Origin: Burkholderiales bacterium
Lineage (GTDB): Bacteria > Pseudomonadota > Gammaproteobacteria > Burkholderiales > Burkholderiaceae_C
Assembly (NCBI GenBank): GCA_016702555.1
Contig: JADJDV010000002.1
Span: 62,001 to 126,000, forward strand
Length of the DNA: 64,000 nucleotides
Direction of reading: 5' to 3'
Below the pieces are notes generated by a model. That model did no database searches. It saw nothing but the letters and a program-made list of their open reading frames with translations, and was not told the DNA's origin. The number at the start of each line of letters is the position of its first letter. Within the stretch, counting starts at the first letter, position 1. Shown here one piece after another: positions 27,713-35,675 of the stretch. Both the position numbers and the translations under genes were made by a program.

Positions 27713-28134
27713 GGACTGGGCGAGCGTCGGGCAATGAAAAGCGAGCCGGCGGATGACCGGCTCGAGTGCGCGTCATCTTACCAGCAGCGATCTGGATCAC
27801 CCGCCTTGCACCAGCGCACGAATGTAACCGTTGGGCGAGTCGACAGCGCGACCCAGGGCGCCCTGCCGCACTTGTACACCGCCGGCGCTTTCCCTTGTCT
27901 TCATCCTGAAGATGTTTAGAAAAGATAGTCGTAGTAGTAGAGCCCCTGCCGTTTTGTGGACAAACCGGCTTTTCCGAACCGGCGCAGCCACTTGCGGACG
28001 CCTTACGGCTGGGGACAAGATACGGGCGGCCGGCGGCGTGTCTGGGTACAAGATGGATGATTCGACGTGCGCTGTGGATAAGTGGCGAGTTGTGCGCGAC
28101 CTGTCCACAGATCTGTGAATAAACCTTGGTGTGC
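27713..28134. other. 420-bp intergenic region with DnaA-box-like cluster
   Basis: No gene fits. An AT-richer stretch at about 27908-27943 (GATGTTTAGAAAAGATAGTC and following) is unusual for this genome and is followed by four DnaA-box-like 9-mers. The region separates minC and the DUF2788 gene, both on the minus strand, and must hold the min operon promoter. A chromosomal origin, a DnaA titration site or a DnaA-controlled promoter are all possible. Confidence 0.5.
27955..28122. promoter_or_regulatory. Cluster of DnaA boxes (possible origin element)
   Basis: The perfect box TTATCCACA lies on the minus strand at 28073-28081. One-mismatch boxes are TTGTCCACA (minus, 27955-27963) and TTATTCACA (minus, 28114-28122). 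A weaker CTGTCCACA is on the plus strand at 28101-28109. Three boxes fall within 50 bases. There is no dnaA gene in the window, although mnmG-rsmG-parAB, usually origin-proximal, is 16 kb away. Confidence 0.5.
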
Positions 28135-28344
28135 CTATCCTTCCAGCACCCACTGGATGATCGTCTTGGCGATGAAGCCGACCATGCCGAAGGCCAGCGC
28201 CAGAAACAGCACGAAGGTGCCGAACTTGCCGGCTTTCGCTTCCCAGGCCAGCTGCCCCACGATGAACAGCATGTAGAGCATGAAGGCGCTGACGCCCACC
28301 GTGAGGCCGAACCAGGCGATCTGCTCCTCGTCGAAGCCGAACAT
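28135..28344 (-). CDS. DUF2788 small membrane protein
   Basis: 69 residues starting MFGFDEEQIAWFGLTVGVSA. There are two hydrophobic segments (GLTVGVSAFMLYMLFIVGQL and TFVLFLALAFGMVGFIA) joined by a conserved AWEAKAGKFG. This matches DUF2788, a family of unknown function found in beta- and gammaproteobacteria. Its start overlaps the stop of the DUF2189 gene (TGATG), so the two are translationally coupled. Confidence 0.88.
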   Translation of the reverse strand: MFGFDEEQIAWFGLTVGVSAFMLYMLFIVGQLAWEAKAGKFGTFVLFLALAFGMVGFIAKTIIQWVLEG

Positions 28345-29213
28345 CAGGTGTCCTCGCCTTCCGGTGGCAGGCGCAGCGGCAGAGTCGAGGCATCAACCAG
28401 CGCGCGGTAGGCGTGCCAGCTGGCGTGGCCGAGCCAGGGCACGATGATGACCAGGCCAAGCAGCGCCGTCGCCATGCCCAGCAGCGTCAGGCCCATGATC
28501 AGCGCCGCCCACAGCGCCAGGGCGCCCGGGTTGGCGAGCACCACCTGCCAACTGGTCAGTACCGCCTGCAGCACATCGACGCGGCGGTCCAGCAGCAGCG
28601 GCATGGCCACCACGCTGGAGGCGAACAGCGGCGCCGCCATCAGCGCCCCCATGGTCAGCCACAGCTCGAACACATGGCCGCGCTGCGCCAGCACCACGTG
28701 GCGCAGAAAGTCCATCGGCGTGTGCACCGGCGCTGGCGACAAGGCGGTGATCAGCGCCGCCGAGGTCAGCACCCAGCCGGTGCCGGCCAGCGACAGCAGC
28801 AGGCCGAAGCGCACCAGGCTCCAGTAGCCGCCGTGCACGGCAAAGCGCGAGTACTGCCAGCGCGTCCAGGTCATGGCAATGGTCTGGAAATCGGCCGCCT
28901 CGCCGCGCTCCAGCGCGCGGCTGAGGGCGTAGAGGCCGGTGGCCAGCACCGGCGCTACCACCAGAAAGCCCGAGAAGGCGCCCGCCAGCAGCCAGAAGCG
29001 GTGACCCGCGACCAGCATCAGCAAGGCACCGACGCTGGCCAGCGCCAGGCCATGCAGCAGGCTGGGCGCGCCGAGCCGCCACAGGTCGCGCCAGCCCAGC
29101 GCGAGCCAGTCGAGCGGTGCGCGCCAGTCGACCTGGCGCACGGGCGGCAGTTTCACAACGCCGGGCGGTGGCGCCGGCGGCAGCGGTGGCGGAGGTGGCG
29201 CGGTATGGGGCAC
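28344..29213 (-). CDS. DUF2189 multi-pass membrane protein
   Basis: 289 residues. A Pro-rich cytoplasmic N-terminus of about 20 residues is followed by about six membrane segments. The LDWLALGWRDLWRLGAPSLLHG and SGFLVVAPVLATGLYALSR regions are typical of DUF2189 (YciC-like) proteins, as is the ending VIIVPWLGHASWHAYRALV. The function is unknown. It is first of a two-gene unit with the DUF2788 protein. Confidence 0.87.
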   Translation of the reverse strand: MPHTAPPPPPLPPAPPPGVVKLPPVRQVDWRAPLDWLALGWRDLWRLGAPSLLHGLALASVGALLMLVAGHRFWLLAGAFSGFLVVAPVLATGLYALSRALERGEAADFQTIAMTWTRWQYSRFAVHGGYWSLVRFGLLLSLAGTGWVLTSAALITALSPAPVHTPMDFLRHVVLAQRGHVFELWLTMGALMAAPLFASSVVAMPLLLDRRVDVLQAVLTSWQVVLANPGALALWAALIMGLTLLGMATALLGLVIIVPWLGHASWHAYRALVDASTLPLRLPPEGEDT

Positions 29214-29337
29214 GATGCGCGCAGCTTAAGCCAAATCAGAACCTTTTCGAAGTGCAGGCGCAAAGCAAAAAATGAAGAGCCGGCCGGCCGCGCGTGACGC
29301 TGACCGGCCGGTTCTGGCCTGGGTGGAAGCCAGGCGA

Positions 29338-29883
29338 TCAGCGCATGCCGTGACCACCGCCGTGGTGGTGCATGCCCGGGCCGCCGCGCTTGCCTTCGCC
29401 GCGCGGGCCCCGCATGGCGCGTTCGTCGTAGATCTTCTGTTGCGCTGGCGTCAGCTGGGCATAGAAGGTCTTGACGGCGTCGCCGCGCCGCTGCATCCGC
29501 GCCTGGCGCTCGGTGGCGAATTGCTGCATGCGATCGATGCGCTGCGGCGTGCTCAGCTGCTCGATTTCGGTGCGGTTCATGCGCGGGCGCTGGGCCTCGG
29601 CGGGTGGTTGCATGGCGGCGCTGTAGGCGTTCCAGGCGCCTTCCTGCGCCGGCGTGATCTGCAGCTGCGCCTTCAGATCGGCTATGCGCTTGGTGTGGCG
29701 CTCGGCCATGCGCTGCTGGCGCTGGGCCGGGTCCATGCGGGCGCGGCGTTCGCCGGGCGCGGCGCGCTGGGTGACGAATTCGCCGGCGGCCGGCGGCGTG
29801 GGCGCGGGGGTTTGCGCGATGGCGACGGCGCCGGTGGCCACCAGCAGGGTGGCGATGAAGAGGCGTTTCGGGGCGTAGGTCAT
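29338..29883 (-). CDS. Spy/CpxP-like LTXXQ-motif periplasmic protein
   Basis: 181 residues. A signal peptide (RLFIATLLVATGAVAIAQ) precedes a mainly helical, basic mature protein with two LTPAQ-type repeats: LQITPAQEGAWNAY near residue 75 and YAQLTPAQQKIYDERAM near 145. Periplasmic Spy and CpxP proteins share these repeats and act as stress chaperones or metal-stress sensors. The C-terminal tail MHHHGGGHGMR is rich in His and Gly and could bind metal. The start at 29883 follows GAAAGGAAGTCCCTC. It lies beside the copper genes, which suggests envelope metal stress; this is an inference. Confidence 0.8.
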   Translation of the reverse strand: MTYAPKRLFIATLLVATGAVAIAQTPAPTPPAAGEFVTQRAAPGERRARMDPAQRQQRMAERHTKRIADLKAQLQITPAQEGAWNAYSAAMQPPAEAQRPRMNRTEIEQLSTPQRIDRMQQFATERQARMQRRGDAVKTFYAQLTPAQQKIYDERAMRGPRGEGKRGGPGMHHHGGGHGMR

Positions 29884-30055
29884 GAGGGACTTCCTTTCAG
29901 GATCGGGACTCGAAGGTCTGGTGTGGCTGGCGAGGCACATGGCCTGGGCAACGGCTTGAAAGGCAGTGTGCGCGCCGTGTGTATCGCGCTCATCAGCGCC
30001 GCATGTTGGTTTGTAAAGATGGACAAAGCGCCGATGAAAGCCGAGCGCGAAGCGC

Positions 30056-30463
30056 TCAGGCCTGCCCACTCAGGTCGTCCAGGATGGGGCAGTCGGGCCG
30101 CGCGTCGCCATGGCAGTGGCGCAACAAGTCCTGCAGCGTGCGCCGTATGTCCTGCAGGGCGGCGATGCGGTGCTCCAGGTCGGCCACATGGGCTTGCGCG
30201 ATGCGCTTGACGTCGGCGCTGGCGCGGCCGCGGTCGTGCCACAGGCCAACCAGTTCGGCGATCTCGGCGATCGAAAAACCCAGGTCGCGCGCGCGCTTGA
30301 TGAAACGCAGCGTATGGATGTCGGCCGGCCCGTACTGGCGGTAGCCGGCGTCGGTGCGCGTCACGTCCCCCAGCAGGCCGAGCGACTCGTAATGGCGCAC
30401 CATCTTGGCCGACACGCCGGAGGCGCGCGCGGCCTCGCCGATGTGCACCGGAGCGGCGCTCAT
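30056..30463 (-). CDS. cueR: Copper-responsive MerR family regulator
   Basis: 135 residues. The winged HTH (VHIGEAARASGVSAKMVRHYESLGLL) is followed by the dimerisation helix and the metal-binding loop CHGDARPDCP near the C-terminus; the two Cys, spaced as in CueR, bind Cu(I), Ag(I) or Au(I). It should activate copA and its own operon by untwisting promoters with long spacers, and two such sites are visible at 30705-30727 and 30751-30773. Its start overlaps the copZ stop by 4 bases. Confidence 0.92.
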   Translation of the reverse strand: MSAAPVHIGEAARASGVSAKMVRHYESLGLLGDVTRTDAGYRQYGPADIHTLRFIKRARDLGFSIAEIAELVGLWHDRGRASADVKRIAQAHVADLEHRIAALQDIRRTLQDLLRHCHGDARPDCPILDDLSGQA

Positions 30464-30657
30464 TCGGCGACCGTGTAGCCTTCCTCGCGGATGGCGGCGG
30501 CGAGGGCCTCACGCGCTTGCGTCGATTCGACCTCGACCAGGCTTTCGGGGCGGTCGATCTTCACTTCCGCCTGCGGATCGAGCTGGTGGATGGCGCGCCG
30601 GATCGCCATCTCGCAATGGCCGCAGGTCATGCCGCCGACGTGAAATTGCTGATTCAT
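30460..30657 (-). CDS. copZ: CopZ-like copper chaperone (HMA domain)
   Basis: 65 residues forming a single heavy-metal-associated domain. The copper site is GGMTCGHCEMAIRRAI near residue 7 and the fold ends in EEGYTVAE. The start ATG at 30657 has GAAAGGACACCCCCC upstream. It delivers Cu(I) to the CopA ATPase encoded divergently. It is first in the copZ-cueR transcript, which overlaps cueR by 4 bases. Confidence 0.92.
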   Translation of the reverse strand: MNQQFHVGGMTCGHCEMAIRRAIHQLDPQAEVKIDRPESLVEVESTQAREALAAAIREEGYTVAE

Positions 30658-30704
30658 GGGGGGTGTCCTTTCAGAAAACGGGTTCAAGGCGAAGCATCAT
30701 CTAC

Positions 30705-30727
30705 CCTGACATGATGGCAAGGTCAAG
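30705..30727 (-). promoter_or_regulatory. CueR operator-promoter for copZ-cueR
   Basis: On the minus strand TTGACCTTGCCATCATGTCA has a -35 (TTGACC) followed 19 bases later by GATGAT as -10. The 19-base spacer is the mark of MerR-family control. The same motif with one change occurs in the other orientation at 30751. Confidence 0.75.
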
Positions 30728-30750
30728 CACGGATGGCAGGGTCGTGCTGG

Positions 30751-30773
30751 CTTGACCTTGCCATCGTGTCAGG
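30751..30773 (+). promoter_or_regulatory. CueR operator-promoter for copA
   Basis: TTGACCTTGCCATCGTGTCA starts at 30752. The -35 is TTGACC and the -10, CACACT, begins 19 bases later at 30777. It lies 16 bases upstream of the copA ATG and is nearly identical to the divergent site at 30705-30727. Confidence 0.78.
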
Positions 30774-30788
30774 CTTCACACTGCGGGC

Positions 30789-33173
30789 ATGAACGCATCG
30801 AACGAGCAAACCCTGGACCTGGGCGTGGGCGGCATGACCTGCGCCAGCTGTGTCTCGCGCGTGGAGCGCGCCTTGAACAAGGTGCCCGGCGTGCAAGGCG
30901 CGAGCGTCAACCTGGCGACGGAAAGCGCGCGCGTGACCTACGCTGGCGGCGATGACATGGCCGCCCTGCTGCGCCGTGCGGTGCGCGACGCTGGCTATGA
31001 GCCACGTGCGGCCGATGCGGCCATTGACGCCGCCGACGCCGGCCCGTGGGCGGGTTTTCTGCCGGTCGGCATCGGCCTGCTGCTGTGCGCGCCGCTGGTG
31101 CTGCCCATGCTGGGCATGCCTTTCGGCTGGCACTGGATGCCGCCGCCGTGGGTGCAGTTCGTGCTGGCGACGCCGGTGCAGTTCTGGCTGGGCGCGCGCT
31201 TCTATAGAGCGGCGTGGGGCGCACTCAAGGCGCGCAGCGGCAACATGGAGCTGCTGGTGTCGATCGGCACCACGGCGGCCTGGCTGCTGTCGATGTGGCT
31301 GTGGCTGGGCAAGCCGCACGCCGAGGGCCATGTGCCGCACCTGTACTTTGAAAGCGCCGCCGTCGTCGTCACCCTCGTGCGGCTGGGCAAGTGGCTGGAA
31401 GAACGGGCCAAGCGGCAGACCACGTCGGCCATCCGCGCCCTGCACGCGCTGCGGCCCGAGTTGGCGCACCTGATCGACTGGGACGGCAGTGAGAAGGACA
31501 TTCCGGTGGATGAGTTGCGCGCCGGCGACCAGCTGGCCGTGCGCCCCGGCGAGCGCGTGCCCGCCGACGGCACGGTGACCGAAGGCGCGACGCAGGTGGA
31601 TGAATCCATGCTGACGGGCGAACCGCTGCCGGTGGCCAAGGCGGTCGGCGAAGTGCTCACCGGCGGTTCGATCAACGGCGACGGTCGCGTGCTGATGCAG
31701 GTGACGGCCGCGGGCAGCGAGAGCGTGCTGGCCCACATCATCCGATTGGTGCAGGACGCGCAGGCCGTGAAGGCGCCGGTGCAGCGGCTGGTGGACCAGG
31801 TGAGTGCCGTGTTCGTGCCGGTGGTGATCGTCATCGCCCTGCTCACTTTCATCGGTTGGTGGCTGGCGGGCTTAGGCACCGAGACCGCCATCATCCGTGC
31901 CGTCGCCGTGCTGGTGATCGCCTGCCCGTGTGCGCTGGGGTTGGCGACGCCGACGGCCATCATGGCGGGCACGGGGGTGGCGGCGAAGTTCGGTATTTTG
32001 ATCAAGGACGCCGAAGCGCTGGAGGTGGCGCACGCGGTGGACGTGGTCGCCTTCGACAAGACCGGCACGCTGACGCAGGGGCGCCCGCGCCTGCTGTCGC
32101 TCGTCGCCGCGCCCGGGGTGGATGAAGCCGCCGCGCTGCGCACGGCGGCCAGCGTGCAAAGCGGCAGCGAACACCCGCTGGCGCACGCGGTGCTGACGGC
32201 CGCGCAGGAGCAAGGCCTGCAGATTGCGCCGCCGCAGGACGTGCGCGCCGTGCCGGGCCGCGGCACCGAAGGCCGGCTGGACGGCCACGCGGTGCTGATC
32301 GGCAGCCTGCGCTGGATGGCCGAACTGGGTGTGGACTTGAAGCCTTTTGAAGTTGCAGCGCAGGCCAGTCAAGCGCAAGGCGCGACGCTTTCTGTCGTTG
32401 CCGTGCGCACGGGCGAAGGCGACGTGCCGCACGCGGTGGCGCTGCTGGCCTTCGGCGACGAGCCCAAGCCCGGCGCCCGCGAAGCCATCGATGCGCTGCG
32501 CGCGCGTGGCGTGCGTGCCGTGATGATCAGCGGCGACAACCGCGGCGCCGCCGAAGCCATGGCGCGCCGGCTGGGCCTGAAACCCGAGGATGGAGAGGTG
32601 CTGGCCGAGGTGCTGCCGGGGGACAAGGCGGCGGCGGTGCAGGCCTTGCGCAGCGGCGCAAAGGCGTTGCTCCCGCTCGCCGGCGGGGGAGAGGGCAGGG
32701 GTGAGGGTGGGGGGACTTCCGCTGTCACCGCGCCCGAGTTGACGCCCCTGCCCTCACCCCCACCCTCTCCCGCAGGCGGGAGAGGGGGCAAGACCCACAC
32801 CGTCGCCATGGTCGGCGATGGCGTCAACGACGCGCCCGCGCTGGCGGCCGCCGACGTCGGCATCGCCATGGGCAGTGGCACCGACGTGGCCATGCACGCG
32901 GCCGGCGTCACGCTGATGCGCGGCGACGTGGCGCTGGTGCCGGCGGCGCTCGAAATCTCGCACCGCACGGTGGCCAAGATCCGGCAAAACCTGTTCTGGG
33001 CCTTCATCTACAACGTGGCCGGCATCCCACTGGCGGCCATGGGCTATCTGAACCCCGTCGTGGCCGGTGCGGCGATGGCGCTGTCCTCGGTCAGCGTGAC
33101 CAGCAACGCCCTGCTGCTGCGGCGCTGGCGGCCGCCGGTATCACAGGAGGCACACGACAGCGCGGCCGACTGA
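30789..33173 (+). CDS. copA: Copper-exporting P1B-type ATPase
   Basis: 794 residues. It pumps Cu(I) out of the cytoplasm. One N-terminal HMA domain (GGMTCASCVSRVERAL, about 12-70) is followed by membrane helices. The actuator domain has the TGE loop (MLTGEPLPV), the metal-transport helix has CPCALGLATPTA near residue 378, the phosphorylation site is DKTGTLTQG near 424, and the HP motif is SEHPLAHAV. The hinge motif VAMVGDGVNDAPALAAADVG comes after a stretch of about 40 residues (626-668) encoded by two inverted copies of a dispersed repeat, which is absent from normal CopA. Two CueR-type promoters lie upstream. Confidence 0.95.
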   Translation: MNASNEQTLDLGVGGMTCASCVSRVERALNKVPGVQGASVNLATESARVTYAGGDDMAALLRRAVRDAGYEPRAADAAIDAADAGPWAGFLPVGIGLLLCAPLVLPMLGMPFGWHWMPPPWVQFVLATPVQFWLGARFYRAAWGALKARSGNMELLVSIGTTAAWLLSMWLWLGKPHAEGHVPHLYFESAAVVVTLVRLGKWLEERAKRQTTSAIRALHALRPELAHLIDWDGSEKDIPVDELRAGDQLAVRPGERVPADGTVTEGATQVDESMLTGEPLPVAKAVGEVLTGGSINGDGRVLMQVTAAGSESVLAHIIRLVQDAQAVKAPVQRLVDQVSAVFVPVVIVIALLTFIGWWLAGLGTETAIIRAVAVLVIACPCALGLATPTAIMAGTGVAAKFGILIKDAEALEVAHAVDVVAFDKTGTLTQGRPRLLSLVAAPGVDEAAALRTAASVQSGSEHPLAHAVLTAAQEQGLQIAPPQDVRAVPGRGTEGRLDGHAVLIGSLRWMAELGVDLKPFEVAAQASQAQGATLSVVAVRTGEGDVPHAVALLAFGDEPKPGAREAIDALRARGVRAVMISGDNRGAAEAMARRLGLKPEDGEVLAEVLPGDKAAAVQALRSGAKALLPLAGGGEGRGEGGGTSAVTAPELTPLPSPPPSPAGGRGGKTHTVAMVGDGVNDAPALAAADVGIAMGSGTDVAMHAAGVTLMRGDVALVPAALEISHRTVAKIRQNLFWAFIYNVAGIPLAAMGYLNPVVAGAAMALSSVSVTSNALLLRRWRPPVSQEAHDSAAD
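32668..32789. repeat. Inverted pair of GC-rich repeats inside copA (family A)
   Basis: The first unit, about 32670-32713 (GGGGGAGAGGGCAGGGGTGA and flanks), and the second, about 32744-32789 (CTGCCCTCACCCCCACCCTC and flanks), are inverse copies of the unit in putA at 16618-16658. About 30 bases of unique sequence separate them, so the transcript can fold into a large hairpin. Translation gives LPLAGGGEGRGEGGG and then LPSPPPSPAGGRGG. Confidence 0.85.
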
Positions 33174-33257
33174 AGGCGGGGTGCGCGCCGCATCGCTTGA
33201 GCCGAAGCGTGCTATGGCTTATAAACTACCCCACAGTATCCGAAAGGATGGATCGCC

Positions 33258-33557
33258 ATGCCCCATTCGCCCGAAGAAAAAAAGCGCGCCATCACCCGCC
33301 TGCGCCGCATCCGCGGCCAGGCCGAGGCGCTGGAGCGCGCGATTGCCGAGGGCAGCGAATGCGGCCCCGTGCTGCAACAGCTGGCCGCCATGCGCGGGGC
33401 CGTCAACGGCCTGATGGCCGACGTGCTGGAGGGCCACATGCGCGAGAGCTTCGGCCACGCCGATTGCAGCGTGGACAGCGTGCTCGACGCCGGCCACGCG
33501 CGCATGCACGAGGCCATCGATGAGACCGTATCGCTGGTGCGCTCGTACCTCAAATAA
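33258..33557 (+). CDS. frmR: FrmR/RcnR-type formaldehyde-sensing repressor
   Basis: 99 residues of the CsoR/RcnR all-helical family. The start MPHSPEEKKRAITRLRRIRGQAEALERAI includes the N-terminal Pro-2 and the conserved Cys (SECGPVLQQLAAMRGA) that react with formaldehyde in FrmR. It should repress frmA and itself until formaldehyde is present. It starts 84 bases after copA. The sequence CTTATAAACTACCCCACAGT just upstream probably holds promoter and operator. Confidence 0.88.
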   Translation: MPHSPEEKKRAITRLRRIRGQAEALERAIAEGSECGPVLQQLAAMRGAVNGLMADVLEGHMRESFGHADCSVDSVLDAGHARMHEAIDETVSLVRSYLK

Positions 33558-33583
33558 CCCACCCCACCCAAGGAGATCGATCC

Positions 33584-34693
33584 ATGAAAGCCCGCGCCGC
33601 CGTTGCCTTTGAAGCCGGCAAGCCCTTGCAAATCGTCGAGATCGACGTCGCCCCACCCAAGGCCGGCGAGGTGCTGGTCAAGATCACGCACACCGGCGTC
33701 TGCCACACCGACGCCTTCACGCTCAGCGGAGATGACCCCGAAGGCATCTTCCCCGCCGTGCTGGGCCACGAAGGCGCCGGCATCGTGGTGGAAGTGGGCG
33801 AAGGCGTGACCAGCGTCCAGCCGGGCGACCACGTCATCCCGCTTTACACCGCCGAATGCGGCCAGTGCCTGTTCTGCAAGAGCGGCAAGACCAACCTGTG
33901 CGTGTCCGTGCGCGCCACGCAAGGCAAGGGCGTGATGCCGGATGGCACCACACGCTTCAGCTACAACGGCGAGCCGGTGTACCACTACATGGGCTGCTCC
34001 ACCTTCAGCGAATACACCGTGGTGGCCGAGGTGTCGCTGGCCAAGGTCAACCCCGACGCCAATCCCGAGCAGGTCTGCCTGCTGGGCTGCGGCGTGACCA
34101 CGGGCCTGGGCGCGGTCAAGAACACCGCCAAGGTGCAGCCGGGCGACAGCGTGGCGGTATTCGGCTTGGGCGGCATTGGCCTGGCCGTGATCCAGGGCGC
34201 CAAGATGGCGCAGGCCGGGCGCATCATCGCCATCGACACCAACCCGGCCAAGTTCGACCTGGCCAAGACCTTCGGCGCCACCGATTGCATCAACCCCAAG
34301 GACCACGACAAGCCGATCCAGGAGGTGGTGGTGGAGATGACCGGCTGGGGCGTCGACCACAGCTTCGAGTGCATCGGCAACGTGGGCGTGATGCGCGCCG
34401 CGCTGGAATGCGCGCACCGCGGCTGGGGCCAGAGCGTGATCATCGGCGTGGCCGGCGCGGGGCAGGAGATTTCGACGCGCCCGTTCCAACTCGTCACCGG
34501 CCGGCGCTGGCTGGGCACCGCGTTTGGCGGGGTGAAGGGGCGTTCGGAATTGCCCGGCATGGTCGAGGACGCGATGAGCGGCAAGATTCAGCTGGAACCC
34601 TTCGTCACCCACACCATGCCGCTGACCGACATCAACGAGGCATTTGATTTGATGCACGCGGGCAAGTCGATTCGCTCGGTCGTGCGATATTGA
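33584..34693 (+). CDS. frmA: S-(hydroxymethyl)glutathione dehydrogenase
   Basis: 369 residues. This class III alcohol dehydrogenase oxidises the glutathione adduct of formaldehyde. Catalytic zinc ligands are in TGVCHTDAFTLSG and GHEGAGIVVEVGEGV, the structural zinc Cys cluster in CGQCLFCKSGKTNLC, and the NAD Rossmann loop in VFGLGGIGLAVIQGAK. It has a good ribosome-binding site (AAGGAGATCGATCC). frmR is 26 bases upstream. The partner hydrolase frmB lies 1.3 kb downstream beyond an insertion. Confidence 0.97.
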   Translation: MKARAAVAFEAGKPLQIVEIDVAPPKAGEVLVKITHTGVCHTDAFTLSGDDPEGIFPAVLGHEGAGIVVEVGEGVTSVQPGDHVIPLYTAECGQCLFCKSGKTNLCVSVRATQGKGVMPDGTTRFSYNGEPVYHYMGCSTFSEYTVVAEVSLAKVNPDANPEQVCLLGCGVTTGLGAVKNTAKVQPGDSVAVFGLGGIGLAVIQGAKMAQAGRIIAIDTNPAKFDLAKTFGATDCINPKDHDKPIQEVVVEMTGWGVDHSFECIGNVGVMRAALECAHRGWGQSVIIGVAGAGQEISTRPFQLVTGRRWLGTAFGGVKGRSELPGMVEDAMSGKIQLEPFVTHTMPLTDINEAFDLMHAGKSIRSVVRY

Positions 34694-34739
34694 TGAATCA
34701 ATAGGGCTGATTTGCACCGTAGGGTGTTTGGAGACTGAT

Positions 34740-35242
34740 ATGTCGATGCAAGCGGGGCAGGTTCGATGTGATGGATGTGACTTCCAGGGGGTAAGCAGCG
34801 TCGACCTGTCACCCTTCGATATCACTTGCCAGATAGGCGGCAAGTAGATGGCTATCGTCGATTTGCTTGGTGCGCGTCGTGTGAGAACGTTGTTGAAGCG
34901 GAAGAATTCCTAGATTCAATGTCGATTCAGTCCCAAATTGCCGAATTGCCATCTCGCGCCTCATCGGGATTGCTCGTGAAGCTCGTTGACAAAATTCTGG
35001 GCGGTGGTTCGGAGACGGATCCAGAGCGCGAGCGGCTGGAGAGTCGACTCGTGCTGGCTCGCATGCGTAAGAGCCCCCCTCGATGTTTGAGATGTGGGGG
35101 TGTACAGATTGAGGACGTTGTCAAGACAACACATTCTTGCGGTGGTCGGCTGTACGTTCTTCCAGATGATCCTGAAGCACCTCGCTTTTCCTACAAGCCC
35201 CAACTCATTGCGCTTGATGTAGAGGGCTATAGGCTGGGTTAG
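34740..35242 (+). pseudogene. Frameshifted zinc-ribbon hypothetical gene
   Basis: A first frame from ATG 34740 reads MSMQAGQVRCDGCDFQGVSS and reaches DLSPFDIT before a stop at 34845. A second frame takes over near 34820 with HLPDRRQVDGYRRFAWCASC and VVEAEEFLDS, then continues to 35242 with CLRCGGVQIEDVV, SCGGRLYVL and IALDVEGYRLG. Together they make one protein with three Cys pairs, so a one-base indel near 34819-34823 broke it. Base composition is clearly less GC-rich than its neighbours. I do not recognise a function. Confidence 0.6.
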
Positions 35243-35243
35243 T

Positions 35244-35275
35244 CGTAGGGTGGGCAACAAGTTACCCACCCTACG
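35244..35275. terminator. CGTAGGGTGGG hairpin, terminator-like dispersed repeat
   Basis: CGTAGGGTGGG at 35244-35254 pairs perfectly with CCCACCCTACG at 35265-35275. It begins 2 bases after the stop of the zinc-ribbon gene. A partial CGTAGGGTG lies at about 34712, on the other side of that gene, and a related CGTAGGCTGG hairpin occurs at 61865-61936. Confidence 0.6.
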
Positions 35276-35290
35276 ATTCTGTCTAAAAGT

Positions 35291-35335
35291 GGCTCCGGCG
35301 CTTGTTGGGCAATCGCTGACAGCTATCAAAATCGC
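35291..35335. repeat. Dispersed repeat, family B (intergenic copy)
   Basis: GGCGCTTGTTGGGCAATCGC is followed by CAGCTATCAAAA. It is related to the copy in putA at 16671-16724 and the copy at 61952-61996. Confidence 0.6.
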
Positions 35336-35390
35336 AGAACCATCGCCAATATGACACCGGCGTTTGACCGCTGCCGACGTTCAGGACTAA

Positions 35391-35409
35391 TATCTGTTAA
35401 CAACAGATA
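35391..35409. promoter_or_regulatory. Palindromic operator of the parDE pair
   Basis: TATCTGTTAACAACAGATA is a perfect 8-bp inverted repeat around AAC. It lies 12 bases upstream of the antitoxin ATG, where a ribbon-helix-helix antitoxin would autorepress. Confidence 0.7.
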
Positions 35410-35420
35410 GGAGCCGCCCC

Positions 35421-35675
35421 ATGCCCACCAGCGTTGCGCTTGGCAGCCATTTTGAGGTTTTCACCCGCGAGCAAGTGCAAAGCGGCCGTTTCAACAACGT
35501 CAGCGAAGTCGTGCGTGCTGGCCTGCGCCTGCTCGAAGAGAGCGAGCAGCGACGGCAACTGGAACTGGAGGCGCTGCGCGCCGAAATCGCCGCCGGTTTA
35601 GCCAGCGGTGCGCCGCAGCCGGCGGACGAGGTATTCGCGCGCGCCGAAGCTAGGTACGCAGATCGGGCGCGTTGA
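35421..35675 (+). CDS. parD: ParD-like type II antitoxin
   Basis: 84 residues. The N-terminal ribbon-helix-helix (SVALGSHFEVFTREQVQSGRFNNVSEVVRAGLRLLEE) is the ParD/CopG signature, and the acidic, flexible C-terminus (LASGAPQPADEVFARAEARY) wraps the toxin. It should dimerise and repress at the palindrome 12 bases upstream. Its stop overlaps the toxin start (TGATG). Confidence 0.9.
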   Translation: MPTSVALGSHFEVFTREQVQSGRFNNVSEVVRAGLRLLEESEQRRQLELEALRAEIAAGLASGAPQPADEVFARAEARYADRAR

